Source of the DNA: Bifidobacterium leontopitheci
GTDB lineage: Bacteria > Actinomycetota > Actinomycetes > Actinomycetales > Bifidobacteriaceae
Reading direction: 5' to 3'
Length of the DNA stretch: 64,000 bases
Assembly (NCBI RefSeq): GCF_009193355.1
Contig: NZ_WBVT01000005.1
Location: 51,510-115,509, forward strand
The notes beneath the pieces are model-generated. The model saw only the letters and a list, made by a program, of their open reading frames with translations, was not told the DNA's origin and made no database searches. The position numbers and the translations under genes were made by a program. Positions 1 through 8,299 of the stretch are shown piece by piece (positions within the stretch are counted from its first letter, which is position 1; each line of letters opens with the position of its first letter).

Positions 1-833
1 CGCAGCTGCTGTCCGACGCCATCGCGAACCTCGACAACCACAACGCTCAGGGCGAGTTCTACCTGACGGACGCGTTGGAGACCGCGAAGTCGCGCGGCAC
101 CGTCGGCGCGTTCGCGGCGCCCGATCCGCTGAGCGTGGAGGGCGTCAACGACCGCGTCCAGCTCGCCGCCCTCTCCAAGGCGCACAACCGCCGCATCTGC
201 GAGAAGTGGATGCTCGCCGGCGTGACCATCCTCGACCCCGACACCACCTGGATCGAGGATGACGTGGAGCTCGCGCAGGACGTGACCGTGCTGCCCGGCA
301 GCTTCCTCAAGGGACGCACCGTGGTGGGCGAGGGCGCCGTGGTCGGCCCCTACACGACGCTCATCGACGCGACCGTGGACGCCGAGGCCGTCGTCGAACG
401 CTCCCGCGTGCAGGAATCGCACATCGGCCGCGCCGCGAACATCGGACCGTGGACCTACATGCGCCAGGGCAACGACCTCGGCGAGGAGACCAAGGCCGGC
501 GCGTTCGTCGAGATGAAGAAGGCGCACATCGGCAACGGCACGAAGGTGCCGCACCTGAGCTACGTGGGCGACGCCGAACTCGGCGAGCACACGAACATCG
601 GCGGCGGCACGATCACCGCCAACTATGACGGCGTGCACAAGAACCGCACGCACATCGGCTCAAACGTGCACGTGGGAGCCGGCAACCTCTTCGTCGCCCC
701 CGTCGAGGTGGGGGATGGCGTCACCACGGGCGCGGGATCCGTCGTCCGTCACCCGGTGCCCGATGGCGCCATGGTGTACTCCGAGAACACTCAGCATATC
801 GTCGAGGGCTGGAAGCCCAAATGGGAGCGTTGA
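1..833 (+). CDS. glmU: GlmU, C-terminal part (cut by window edge)
   Basis: This is the C-terminal part of the bifunctional N-acetylglucosamine-1-phosphate uridyltransferase/glucosamine-1-phosphate acetyltransferase, which makes UDP-GlcNAc for peptidoglycan. The reading frame (codons from base 3) is already open at the window edge, so the 5' end lies outside. The end of the uridyltransferase domain is visible, followed by a left-handed beta-helix of hexapeptide repeats (for example IGRAANIGPW and NIGGGTITANYDG) that forms the acetyltransferase. The conserved ITANYDG stretch supports GlmU over other hexapeptide transferases. The rsfS start follows four bases after the stop, so the two are probably co-transcribed. 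Confidence 0.95.
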   Translation, partial: QLLSDAIANLDNHNAQGEFYLTDALETAKSRGTVGAFAAPDPLSVEGVNDRVQLAALSKAHNRRICEKWMLAGVTILDPDTTWIEDDVELAQDVTVLPGSFLKGRTVVGEGAVVGPYTTLIDATVDAEAVVERSRVQESHIGRAANIGPWTYMRQGNDLGEETKAGAFVEMKKAHIGNGTKVPHLSYVGDAELGEHTNIGGGTITANYDGVHKNRTHIGSNVHVGAGNLFVAPVEVGDGVTTGAGSVVRHPVPDGAMVYSENTQHIVEGWKPKWER

Positions 834-837
834 TCAG

Positions 838-1266
838 ATGACCGCAGCACAGAATTCCATCGATGCCGTCCGCGTCGCCGCCGAGGCGGCGAACCGACTC
901 AAGGCCTTCGACATCGAGGCGTTCGATGTCAGCGACCTGCTGGCGATCACCGACATCATGATGGTCGCCACCGCGGCGAACGAGCGTCAGGTGCTCGGTG
1001 TGGCCGAGGAGATCGAGAAGGACCTGTACCTCAAGTGCGGCAACCTCAATCCGCGTTCGCGCGAAGGCGTGAGCGAAGCCCAGTGGGTGCTGCTCGACTA
1101 CGGCGACTTCATCATCCACATCATGCATGAGGAGGCGCGCGGCTACTACCGGCTGGAACGCCTGTGGCGCGACTGCCCGACCGTCGACCTCCAGCTCGAA
1201 CATGCCGAAGAGTCGCATCTGGCCGCGGACGACGCCAAGGACACCGACGCAGCCGACAACCAGTAG
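838..1266 (+). CDS. rsfS: Ribosome silencing factor RsfS
   Basis: A 142-residue RsfS/Iojap-family protein. The family binds ribosomal protein uL14 and blocks subunit joining when nutrients are scarce. The core reads DVSDLLAITDIMMVATAANERQ, then EGVSEAQWVLLDYGDFIIHI and EEARGYYRLERLW, which is the usual order of family motifs. The C-terminal 25 residues are an acidic Asp/Ala-rich tail beyond the usual family length. The ATG at 838 is chosen because it lies just after the glmU stop; an in-frame upstream extension would run inside glmU. Confidence 0.93.
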   Translation: MTAAQNSIDAVRVAAEAANRLKAFDIEAFDVSDLLAITDIMMVATAANERQVLGVAEEIEKDLYLKCGNLNPRSREGVSEAQWVLLDYGDFIIHIMHEEARGYYRLERLWRDCPTVDLQLEHAEESHLAADDAKDTDAADNQ

Positions 1267-1335
1267 CACGCAGCGGCTCCCACCGCGACGCAACATCAAG
1301 GCTCGGCCGAACCGGCTGACGGGAAGGAAGCAGCG

Positions 1336-2037
1336 ATGACGACGCAAGCGCACGTCCATTCGATCACCTTGGTGAGGCATGGTCGCACCTCATACAATGT
1401 GCGGCACTGCTTCCAAGGGCAGATCGACATCCCGCTCGATGAGGTGGGCCGCTGGCAGGTCGAACAGACCGCGGCGGCGCTGACGGACCTGTACGTGCAT
1501 CCGCACCCCGAACGCCGGCAGATCGTCGTCGCCTCCGATCTCAGCCGGGCCATGGCGACCGCCAAGGCGTTCGCCGACCCGTTGTCGTTGACCGTCCATC
1601 CCGACGAGCGCGTACGCGAACGCGACTTCGGCGAATGGGAAGGCAAGGAGCTCGCCGAACTGGAACGCGAATGTCCTGAGGACTTCAAGTCCTGGGCACA
1701 ATACCGCGGCGGCGAGCTGCTGCACGGCGCCGAACCCAAGGAGCATGTGGGTGCGCGCGGCGTCGAGGCGCTCGAATACTGGAGCCGGCAGGCGGGGGAC
1801 GACACCGACCTGTTCGTGTTCTCGCACGGCTCATGGATTGCGCAGACCGTACAGAAACTCATGGGACTGGGCGACATCCACCCCGAATTCGCGGATGTGG
1901 TGAGCATGCGCAACGCCCATTGGACGCGGTTCGTCGCCGCCGACATGCCCGACGGCACGCTGCGCTGGCGCCTCGTCGACTACAACCACGGTCCGGCCGC
2001 AGCCGACAACGGCGACTGGGGCGACCCCACGCGCTGA
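1336..2037 (+). CDS. Histidine phosphatase family protein
   Basis: A 233-residue member of the histidine phosphatase (phosphoglycerate mutase-like) superfamily. The catalytic signature LVRHGRTSYN starts near residue 12, so His15 is the expected phospho-accepting histidine. The second catalytic segment is RERDFGEWEG and the late histidine lies in FSHGSWIAQ. The gene follows rsfS after about 70 bases and has a GGAAGG ribosome site just before the ATG. Its substrate cannot be read from sequence. A longer paralogue with the same opening motifs lies at 40753-41589. Confidence 0.88.
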   Translation: MTTQAHVHSITLVRHGRTSYNVRHCFQGQIDIPLDEVGRWQVEQTAAALTDLYVHPHPERRQIVVASDLSRAMATAKAFADPLSLTVHPDERVRERDFGEWEGKELAELERECPEDFKSWAQYRGGELLHGAEPKEHVGARGVEALEYWSRQAGDDTDLFVFSHGSWIAQTVQKLMGLGDIHPEFADVVSMRNAHWTRFVAADMPDGTLRWRLVDYNHGPAAADNGDWGDPTR

Positions 2038-2153
2038 ACGAAGACCGGCCGTACGCCGGCCGTCTCCATAGCCGAAGCCGTGTCCTGTTGCCGTAACGCG
2101 CATCCCCGGTCTACGATGGAGCTGTGCCTACACCCCGCGGGAAGGAGCCCATC

Positions 2154-2609
2154 ATGGCCAAGGACAATGCAGACGGCGACGTCATCTGGACGCAGCGCAA
2201 GCGCAACTGGTGCCGCACGCCGTTCACCTTCACCACCTACACGCTGACGACCGACGAGCTCGCCGTGCAAAGCGGCGTGCTGCGCCAAAGCTTCGACACG
2301 GTGAAACTGTTCCGCATCGTCGACATCACCATCACACGAACGCTCCTGCAGCGGATCTTCGGACTGAGCACGATCCTCATCGACGCCATGGACCAGTCAA
2401 CCGGCGGCAAGATCGCATTGAAGAACGTGATTCACGGGTTCGACGTGCGCAAGGAGCTCCAGCATGCCGTCGACGCGGCGCGCAACGTCAACCGCGTATC
2501 GACCAGGGAGTTCATGGGCGCCGGCGAAGGCTACTACGCTCCGGCCGGATACGGCCCCGACGGGCAGGATTTCGACGGCGACGGATACCCGGACTATCCC
2601 GCGCAATGA
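2154..2609 (+). CDS. PH-domain (bPH2/YdbS-like) protein
   Basis: A 151-residue protein whose first 100 residues fit the bacterial PH domain (DUF304/YdbS-like): a beta-strand pattern around FTTYTLTTDELAVQSGVLRQSFDTVKLFRIVDI followed by a second strand set and a helix. It has no clear membrane segment, unlike many YdbS proteins. The tail (from about residue 118) is rich in Gly, Tyr, Asp and Pro and looks disordered. The start at 2154 is chosen because GAAGGAG lies seven bases upstream. The role is unknown; lipid or envelope association is inferred from the fold only. Confidence 0.7.
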   Translation: MAKDNADGDVIWTQRKRNWCRTPFTFTTYTLTTDELAVQSGVLRQSFDTVKLFRIVDITITRTLLQRIFGLSTILIDAMDQSTGGKIALKNVIHGFDVRKELQHAVDAARNVNRVSTREFMGAGEGYYAPAGYGPDGQDFDGDGYPDYPAQ

Positions 2610-2679
2610 CCGGAGCGTGAATGTGCCGAGAACCCCATCCGCAATGATGCGGATGGGACACGATACGTGAGGAGTGCAT

Positions 2680-3921
2680 ATGAACGTCAACGACTCCACC
2701 ATCTGGTGGCAGGTGTATCCGCTCGGATTCACCGGCGCGCCCATACGGCCGACGACGGCCGAGCATCGACGCATGACGCCGCGGCTCGACCGGATCATCC
2801 CCTGGCTTGACTATCTCATCGGACTCGGCGCGAACGGCCTGCTGCTCGGCCCGATCTTCGACTCCTCTACGCACGGCTATGACACGACGGACTATTACCG
2901 CATCGACCCAAGGCTCGGCGATGACGCCGCATTCGACCGCTTGGTGGACGCCTGCCGGTCGCGCGGCATCCGCATCATGCTCGACGGCGTGTTCAACCAT
3001 GTAGGACGCGACTTCGGCCCGTTCCGCGATGCGCTCGCCGGCCACGGACATGACGCCATGTTCCTCATCACCCGTAACGCTGACGGCGGCGTCGACTACG
3101 CGAAGTTCGAAGGACATGCCGAACTGCCCGAACTCAACCACGACGACCCCGAAGTCTCGGCGATGGTCACCGACGTCATGAAGCATTGGCTGCGACGCGG
3201 CGCATCCGCCTGGCGTCTGGACGCCGCCTACGCCGTCGACCCCGCGTTCTGGACGCGCGTGCTGCCCGCCGTGCGGGAGGAGTTCCCCGACGCATGGTTC
3301 ATGGGCGAAGTCATCCACGGCGACTATGCGGACACCATCACACGCTCCGGCATGGATTCGCTCACCCAATACGAGCTGTGGAAGGCGATGTGGAGCGCCA
3401 TCGAATCCGGCAACTTCTACGAGCTGGAATGGAGCCTGCGCCGGCACAACGCGTTCCTGAAGACCTTCACGCCGTTCACGTTCGCCGGCAACCATGACGT
3501 CACCCGTATCGCCAGCCGCATAGGCGACGCGGGCGCGGCGCTCGCCATGACCGTCCTGTTCACCGTCGGCGGCATACCGTGCGTCTATTACGGCGACGAG
3601 CAGGCGTTCCGCGGCGTCAAGGAGGACCGGCTCGGCGGCGACGATGCCGTGCGCCCCGCATTCCCGCCGTCGCCCGACGACCTGCCGCGCGCGGGGGAGT
3701 GGATGTACCATCTCATCCAGGGACTGATCAGCCTGCGCAGACGCAACCCGTGGCTGACGCACGCGAGGACGAGGCCCGTTCATCTGGAGAACCGGCATTT
3801 CGTCTACGAGTCGGTCGGGACGATGCCGGACGAGCTGATACGCGTCGAACTGACGCTCGACCCCGAACCGCACGCGACCATCTGGCAGCGCGACGTCCCG
3901 GTCATGCACGTGCACCGGTGA
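2680..3921 (+). CDS. Alpha-amylase-family glycoside hydrolase (GH13)
   Basis: A 413-residue cytoplasmic GH13 enzyme of the cyclomaltodextrinase/neopullulanase type, probably acting on short alpha-glucans taken up by the cell. Conserved region I is DGVFNHVG, region II is WRLDAAYAVD (nucleophile about Asp181), region III is WFMGEVIHG (acid/base about Glu210) and region IV is FAGNHDVTR (about Asp273). There is no signal peptide and no N-terminal starch-binding domain, so it is shorter than typical neopullulanases. The start is the ATG at 2680, preceded by GAGGAG; an in-frame GTG at 2674 overlaps that ribosome site and is unlikely. Substrate specificity is inferred. Confidence 0.85.
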   Translation: MNVNDSTIWWQVYPLGFTGAPIRPTTAEHRRMTPRLDRIIPWLDYLIGLGANGLLLGPIFDSSTHGYDTTDYYRIDPRLGDDAAFDRLVDACRSRGIRIMLDGVFNHVGRDFGPFRDALAGHGHDAMFLITRNADGGVDYAKFEGHAELPELNHDDPEVSAMVTDVMKHWLRRGASAWRLDAAYAVDPAFWTRVLPAVREEFPDAWFMGEVIHGDYADTITRSGMDSLTQYELWKAMWSAIESGNFYELEWSLRRHNAFLKTFTPFTFAGNHDVTRIASRIGDAGAALAMTVLFTVGGIPCVYYGDEQAFRGVKEDRLGGDDAVRPAFPPSPDDLPRAGEWMYHLIQGLISLRRRNPWLTHARTRPVHLENRHFVYESVGTMPDELIRVELTLDPEPHATIWQRDVPVMHVHR

Positions 3922-3976
3922 CCTGGCCTTCCGGACGCGCACGTCGCCAGGGTACGCTCGGTTTGCGGATCTTCAA

Positions 3977-4270
3977 CGAACCGTACTCAAACAACCCGTT
4001 ACGGGTACGGTTTGTCAGGAAAACAAAACGGAACGTACTCGGGAGACCCGCTACGGGTACGGTCGGTTGAGAAATGCTGACGGAACGTACTCGTAGACCG
4101 CGTTCGAGTACGTTCCGTCGGGAAATCACAACGTAACATATTCGGACGGGCTGCTACGGGTACGGTTTGTCAGGAAATCACAACGGAACGTACTCGGGCA
4201 ACAGTTACGAGTACGGTCGGTTGGGAATTGTCAACGTAACGTACTCGGACGGGCTGGTTCGTACGGTTCG
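3977..4270. repeat. Tandem palindromic repeat array, family 1, locus A (six units)
   Basis: Six units begin at 3977, 4029, 4081, 4132, 4184 and 4235, so the period is 51-52 bp. Each unit has a left arm close to CGGAACGTACTCG, a variable centre and a right arm close to CGAGTACGGTCCG, which together can fold as an imperfect hairpin. Units are joined by A-rich spacers such as GGAAATCACA. The array fills the gap between the amylase gene and the convergent tRNA-Ala gene (3922-4363), in which no protein gene is credible. The same family recurs at 38424-38669. Confidence 0.9.
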
Positions 4271-4324
4271 CTGGACGGTGGGGTGGGAGCTAACGGCGGA
4301 TGCGGGAACCACAACGTCAATGAC

Positions 4325-4358
4325 GAAAAAAGGCTCGTACTCATTGAGTACGAGCCTT
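4325..4358 (-). terminator. Rho-independent terminator of tRNA-Ala
   Basis: A perfect 14-bp inverted repeat (AAGGCTCGTACTCA / TGAGTACGAGCCTT) is followed on the minus strand by a run of six T. It sits just after the tRNA-Ala 3' end. The stem core CGTACTC/GAGTACG is the same as the arm core of the neighbouring palindromic repeats. Confidence 0.85.
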
Positions 4359-4363
4359 GCTCG

Positions 4364-4436
4364 TGGAGCTAAGGGGATTCGAACCCCTGACCCTCTCCAT
4401 GCCATGGAGATGCGCTACCAGCTGCGCCATAGCCCC
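4364..4436 (-). tRNA. tRNA-Ala (anticodon GGC)
   Basis: A 73-nt cloverleaf on the minus strand. The acceptor stem GGGGCTA pairs with TAGCTCC and contains the G3-U70 pair that marks alanine tRNAs. The anticodon arm is CTCCA-TGGCATG-GAG with anticodon GGC, and the T arm contains GGTTCGAATCC. The 3' CCA is not encoded: the bases after the discriminator A are CGA. Confidence 0.95.
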
Positions 4437-4552
4437 GATCTTCATTTGTGGGCTCTTTTCGAGCCGAGTGATAGATTACCTCACATCACCATGAAGACCA
4501 AATTCGGCGTGTCGCGCTCGTCGCCAACGTGTACGTCTCCCGACATCGGCGG

Positions 4553-5821
4553 TCACGCCGCCGATCCGCCCGTCGATGTTCCGATGCCGCCGGAGCTGCC
4601 GCCGGTCGCCGATTCCGTCGAGGCGCCGGAAGAGGAATCGCTGCCTGTAGATCCGCTGCCTGACGACCCGTCCGACGATGATCCGCCTGACCCGGATGAC
4701 GAGCCGGAGCCATTCGAGCTGGAGGATCCGGACGATTCGGAACCGCTTGACGAGCCATTGGAATCGGACGAGCCGGAACCGGAGTTGGACGAGGAGCTGC
4801 CGGACCCGTTCGAGCTGTTGCCGCTCGAGGACCCGGATCCGCTGTTCGACGACGAGTTGCCTGACGAGGAGCTGCCTGACGAGGAGCTGCCGGATGACCC
4901 GGTGCCGTCGGACCCGCTGTTCGACCCGGAGTCGGAGCCCTCGGTGCCGTTGGATGAGGTCGTGCCGTCGTCGTCAGTCGAGTCCGTGCCATCAGTGTTG
5001 TCGGAGTTGCCGGTCGTGCCGTCAGTCGTGCCGTCGCTCTTCTTGTCGTTCGTGGTCGTGTCCGGGCGGCGGTACTGTTCCTGCCGGCTCGGCGTGTTCG
5101 ACTGGTTCACCCAGTCACGCACCACCGTGTCGGTTCCCTGTCCCTGCGTGACCAGCATGATGATCGCCGCCGTCAAGCCGACTGCGGCAAGCGCGCTGAC
5201 AACGGAGACGATGATCGCGATGCGCTTCGTACGGTTGGATTTGCCGGCGGTGCTCTTGCCGGCGGCCTTCGCGCCGGCCACACCGGAAGCCGTCCGACCG
5301 TCATGCGCCATGTTGGCGGCGGACGATCCGATGACCCGTGTGGCGTCCGAGTTCCGCCCGTCGAGCAGGCCTTCCGCCTGCGCCGCGGCTGATCCTGCGG
5401 TTCGCGGTCGTCGGCCGCCGTCATGCTGGGCGATGCCATGCAGTCCGACGACCGTGGCCTCGGGGTCGTCCGGCGGCGCGGGGATCGCGGGCATCGGCAT
5501 GGTGCCCGACGTGGTGATGACCCGCGTCGTTTCGCCGGACGCAGGCCGGGCGGTGCCATTGCCTTCCGTGGATGATTCGGCTCCGGATTCCGCGCTTTCA
5601 CCCGAATCGCCTACGCCTGCCACATCCTGCAGTTTCTTGCCGGATTCGCTCAGGACGTTCTTGTAGATCTGCGTCGACACCGCGGAGACGACGGAGCCGA
5701 TGGCGACGCCGATCACCGATCCCGCGATGCCGATCTTCGCGGACAGCAGAAACGACGTGACCGCCGCAAGCGCGCCCGCCGCGATCGACGAGAAGGAGAT
5801 GCCCTTGAAAAAATTCTTCAT
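4553..5821 (-). CDS. Ser/Gly-rich membrane-anchored protein of unknown function
   Basis: A 422-residue protein not recognised as a named family. Residues 11-50 are a Gly/Ala-rich hydrophobic stretch that could be a glycine-zipper or two short membrane helices. Residues 75-200 are polar with PAIPAPPDDP. A clear membrane helix lies at about 201-224 after a basic NRTKR. From about 257 to the end the chain is almost only Ser, Gly, Asp, Thr and Asn. That tail is probably an extracellular flexible stalk and a possible glycosylation target; this is inference. The start at 5821 (MKNFFKGIS) has only a weak ribosome site. The opposite strand is open in several frames because of the low-complexity codons. 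Confidence 0.65.
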   Translation of the reverse strand: MKNFFKGISFSSIAAGALAAVTSFLLSAKIGIAGSVIGVAIGSVVSAVSTQIYKNVLSESGKKLQDVAGVGDSGESAESGAESSTEGNGTARPASGETTRVITTSGTMPMPAIPAPPDDPEATVVGLHGIAQHDGGRRPRTAGSAAAQAEGLLDGRNSDATRVIGSSAANMAHDGRTASGVAGAKAAGKSTAGKSNRTKRIAIIVSVVSALAAVGLTAAIIMLVTQGQGTDTVVRDWVNQSNTPSRQEQYRRPDTTTNDKKSDGTTDGTTGNSDNTDGTDSTDDDGTTSSNGTEGSDSGSNSGSDGTGSSGSSSSGSSSSGNSSSNSGSGSSSGNSSNGSGSSSSNSGSGSSDSNGSSSGSESSGSSSSNGSGSSSGSGGSSSDGSSGSGSTGSDSSSGASTESATGGSSGGIGTSTGGSAA

Positions 5822-5896
5822 GATGTCTGACGCTAGCCGATACCTGTTGAAATGGAACTGAACGAATGCTGAAATGCGCCGAACCGTCACACGGTC

Positions 5897-6601
5897 TCAG
5901 CAGAATCTGCACAATCCGCCGGCACCCACCTCGAAATGGAGGCGGGCGATGCCCAGGCAGATCTCGGACTGCACGCCATCCAGCGCTTCCGCGCGGACCG
6001 TGCCGTCATCCAGCAGCGTGAAGTGGACCGGCTGCTTGCCCAAAGCGCTGGGAGCGAGCGCCGCCGCCTCAAGCCCCATGATGAACCAGTCCGGCGCGTC
6101 GTCAAGCCCGCCATGCTCCGTGGATCCCAATTGGTCGATGGGCTTGCTGCGGTGCGGCCGGCCCGGCCGCGTGCCATAGCCGACCGCGATGGCCGCCGGC
6201 ATGCGTTCGCCGTCGCCGATCAGCCATGCGCCGTCATGCCGGTCGGGCTCGTGCAGGACCACCCAGCTGGTGTCCAGTCCAAGCATGGTCGCCGTCAGGG
6301 CGAGACGTTCCCCGTAATAGCCGACGCGTTCGTCGAGGTCTCCGGCGTCGGCATTGTCGTCGTCGCGTCCGATGAGCGCGATGCAGTGCCGCACGTTGCG
6401 GAACCGGCCGTAGTGCGTCGGGCAGCCGCCGAACGCGTCGGTCCCGTTCCCGCCGTCGCCGACCAGCTGGATGTGCAGGTCCCCGTCACGGTTCGCCTGC
6501 GCGACGGCCTCGCCAAGACGGGCGAGCGTGTCGGGGGCGACGGGGCGGTCGCTGTAGTCGCGCACCGCGTGACGGCATGCCATGGCCTCGGCGATGTCCA
6601 T
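5897..6601 (-). CDS. Nitroreductase family protein
   Basis: A 234-residue nitroreductase-fold protein, expected to bind FMN and use NAD(P)H. The N-terminal MDIAEAMACRHAVRDYSDRPV matches the family's opening RRSxRxF motif, and the middle segment ERLALTATMLGLDTSWVVL matches its AaxxlGLgs(c)W region. The C-terminal half carries APSALGKQPVHFTLLDDG, the family's 'PSAxNxQPwxf'-like segment, displaced to the C-terminal side as in the tandem or 'TM1586-like' nitroreductases. The start at 6601 is preceded by AGGAGG. The gene diverges from the DUF1287 gene; their promoters share 6602-6813. Confidence 0.8.
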   Translation of the reverse strand: MDIAEAMACRHAVRDYSDRPVAPDTLARLGEAVAQANRDGDLHIQLVGDGGNGTDAFGGCPTHYGRFRNVRHCIALIGRDDDNADAGDLDERVGYYGERLALTATMLGLDTSWVVLHEPDRHDGAWLIGDGERMPAAIAVGYGTRPGRPHRSKPIDQLGSTEHGGLDDAPDWFIMGLEAAALAPSALGKQPVHFTLLDDGTVRAEALDGVQSEICLGIARLHFEVGAGGLCRFC

Positions 6602-6813
6602 GCGAATCCTCCTCGGGTAGTATTGTGCGCCGTGTCCCCACGCGGCACACTGGGTGATGTCAGCTTCCAATCCTAGAGACGAAGCGGGATGAATCCGGCC
6701 TGCAACGTGTCGCGGCAACGCGCCGCGGCGGCCGGGTGCCCCTGCGCGGACGTGGCATGATGGGAGAGGGAGCGGCATGTCGCTGTAGGTTCATGGAAAG
6801 GCTCGGAACGGAT

Positions 6814-7629
6814 ATGACTGGACGGTACGTGCGTGGCGGTCAGGACGGCCGCACGTCGAAACGGGCGCTGGCTGTGGTCATGGTCGCCGTCGTCGTGCTT
6901 GCGGCCGTGACAGCAGGTCTGTGGGTGTGGCGGGCGGACGTCATCGGCGCGGTGAAGTCGCTCGCCACGCGCGGCGCGGCCCTCTCGTCGGACGGACAGG
7001 AGGGTCAGGCGACCCGCATGCCCGCCGCCGAGGCGGCGAAACGGTATCCGCGGCTGACCAGCGCCACGGACTACAACGGCAACGGCGTCGACGACTACAC
7101 GGACATCCTCGACGGCGCCCGCAAGGACGCCGAAGCCCGTCCCGCCTACGATTCCGGGTATTATCAGGGAGGTTATCCGCCGGCGGACCGCGGCGCCTGC
7201 ACCGATCTGGTATGGCGCGCGTTCCGGCAGGCCGGCTACGACCTCAAGGCCATGGTCGACGCGGACATCGCCGCCGACCCCTCCTCCTATGCGGCCGTGG
7301 CGGCGAACCCGGCCCCGAACATCGACTTCCGTCGCACCGGCGTGCTCGACGTGTTCTTCCGCAAGTACGGGCAGACCCTCACCACCGACACCTCCGACTA
7401 CGCGCAATGGCAGGCGGGCGACATCGTGGTGTTCCAGCATGTCAAGCACATCGGCGTGATCTCCGACCGCCGCGACAAGGCGGGCACCGCCTACGTGCTG
7501 CACAACATGAACCAGCGTGAACGGGAGAACGACTATCTTGCGTTCAGACGGCACATGACCGTCACCGGACACTACCGCTGGGACGCCTCCAAGGTGCCGT
7601 CCTCGGTGCTGCGCGCGTGGAAGCGGTGA
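6814..7629 (+). CDS. DUF1287 domain protein, membrane-anchored
   Basis: A protein of about 271 residues with a basic N-terminus, a signal-anchor helix (VVMVAVVVLAAVTAGLWVW) and a DUF1287 domain from about residue 75. The domain contains the family's GACTDLVWRAFRQAGYDL motif, with a Cys, and later QAGDIVVFQHVKHIGVISD, which resembles the His-containing strand of NlpC/P60-like cysteine peptidases. A cell-wall hydrolase role is inferred from this resemblance and has not been shown for this protein. An ATG at 6793 is an alternative start; 6814 is preferred because the protein then begins directly before the basic pre-anchor region. Confidence 0.75.
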   Translation: MTGRYVRGGQDGRTSKRALAVVMVAVVVLAAVTAGLWVWRADVIGAVKSLATRGAALSSDGQEGQATRMPAAEAAKRYPRLTSATDYNGNGVDDYTDILDGARKDAEARPAYDSGYYQGGYPPADRGACTDLVWRAFRQAGYDLKAMVDADIAADPSSYAAVAANPAPNIDFRRTGVLDVFFRKYGQTLTTDTSDYAQWQAGDIVVFQHVKHIGVISDRRDKAGTAYVLHNMNQRERENDYLAFRRHMTVTGHYRWDASKVPSSVLRAWKR

Positions 7630-7790
7630 GCCGCGCAACCTCGCCGGTCGGGTGAGATTGTTCACAGTCGGCCGATTCGTGCGCGCGCCGCGTACGCCGT
7701 GACGTAGTCTGGAACTTGGAAGGGTCCGCCACGGACCTGATACGAAGCCACCGCGGATTCATGGAACCCGCCCATCGAAAGGATCGCACT

Positions 7791-8195
7791 ATGGCAACGC
7801 TCACCGCCGAGATGAAGACCTTCATCGAGAACAACCTGGGCTGGATCGCCACCCAGAACGAGGACGGCACGCTCGACCTCGGCCCGAAGATGTCGCTGTT
7901 CGTGCTCGACGACAACCACATCGCCTACCACGAGCGCACCGCCGGCCAGGCCTACAAGAACCTGCAGGCCAACGGCAAGCTCGTGATTGCCTTCGCCAAC
8001 CTCGCCGAGAAGAAGGGCTACCGCTTCCGCGGCAATGTCGTGCTGCACACCGACGACGCCATCTACGAGGAGCAGGTGAAGGTCGCCGAGGAGAAGGGCA
8101 CCAAGAAGCCCGCCGCCATCCCGGTGCTCGAGATCACCGAGATCGAGGACCTCGCCTCCGGCCCGAACGCCGGCAAGACCATCGTCAAGGACTGA
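7791..8195 (+). CDS. Pyridoxamine 5'-phosphate oxidase-like protein
   Basis: A 134-residue small flavin-binding split-barrel protein. It begins LTAEMKTFIENNLGWIATQNEDG and continues with DLGPKMSLFVLDDNHIAYHERTAGQAYKNLQANGKLVIAF, the pattern of the PNPOx-like/FMN-binding family. These proteins bind flavin or F420 and reduce small molecules; the substrate here is unknown. GAAAGGA lies before the ATG. Codon use is strongly biased to C/G-ending codons with repeated AAG and GAG, as in highly expressed genes. A strong terminator follows. Confidence 0.8.
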   Translation: MATLTAEMKTFIENNLGWIATQNEDGTLDLGPKMSLFVLDDNHIAYHERTAGQAYKNLQANGKLVIAFANLAEKKGYRFRGNVVLHTDDAIYEEQVKVAEEKGTKKPAAIPVLEITEIEDLASGPNAGKTIVKD

Positions 8196-8223
8196 GGCCG
8201 CATATACCGCGACTTATGGGGAT

Positions 8224-8260
8224 GGGGTGCATCCGCCGCAAGGCGGGTGCACCCCGTTTT
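8224..8260 (+). terminator. Rho-independent terminator
   Basis: The inverted repeat GGGGTGCATCCGCC / GGCGGGTGCACCCC is followed by GTTTT. It ends transcription of the flavin-binding protein gene just upstream. Confidence 0.85.
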
Positions 8261-8299
8261 CGTCACGCTGCTCGCCCGGCGTTGTCCACGCCGCCGACT

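Noticed and set aside
3977..4270. CRISPR array
   Set aside because: The conserved part of each unit is an inverted pair of arms around a variable centre, the units differ from each other by several bases, spacing is filled by similar spacers, and no cas genes are present.
4167..5666. A 499-codon plus-strand frame rich in Asp-Pro-Glu
   Set aside because: It runs over the repeat array and the tRNA-Ala gene and is the complement of the Ser/Gly-rich coding sequence.
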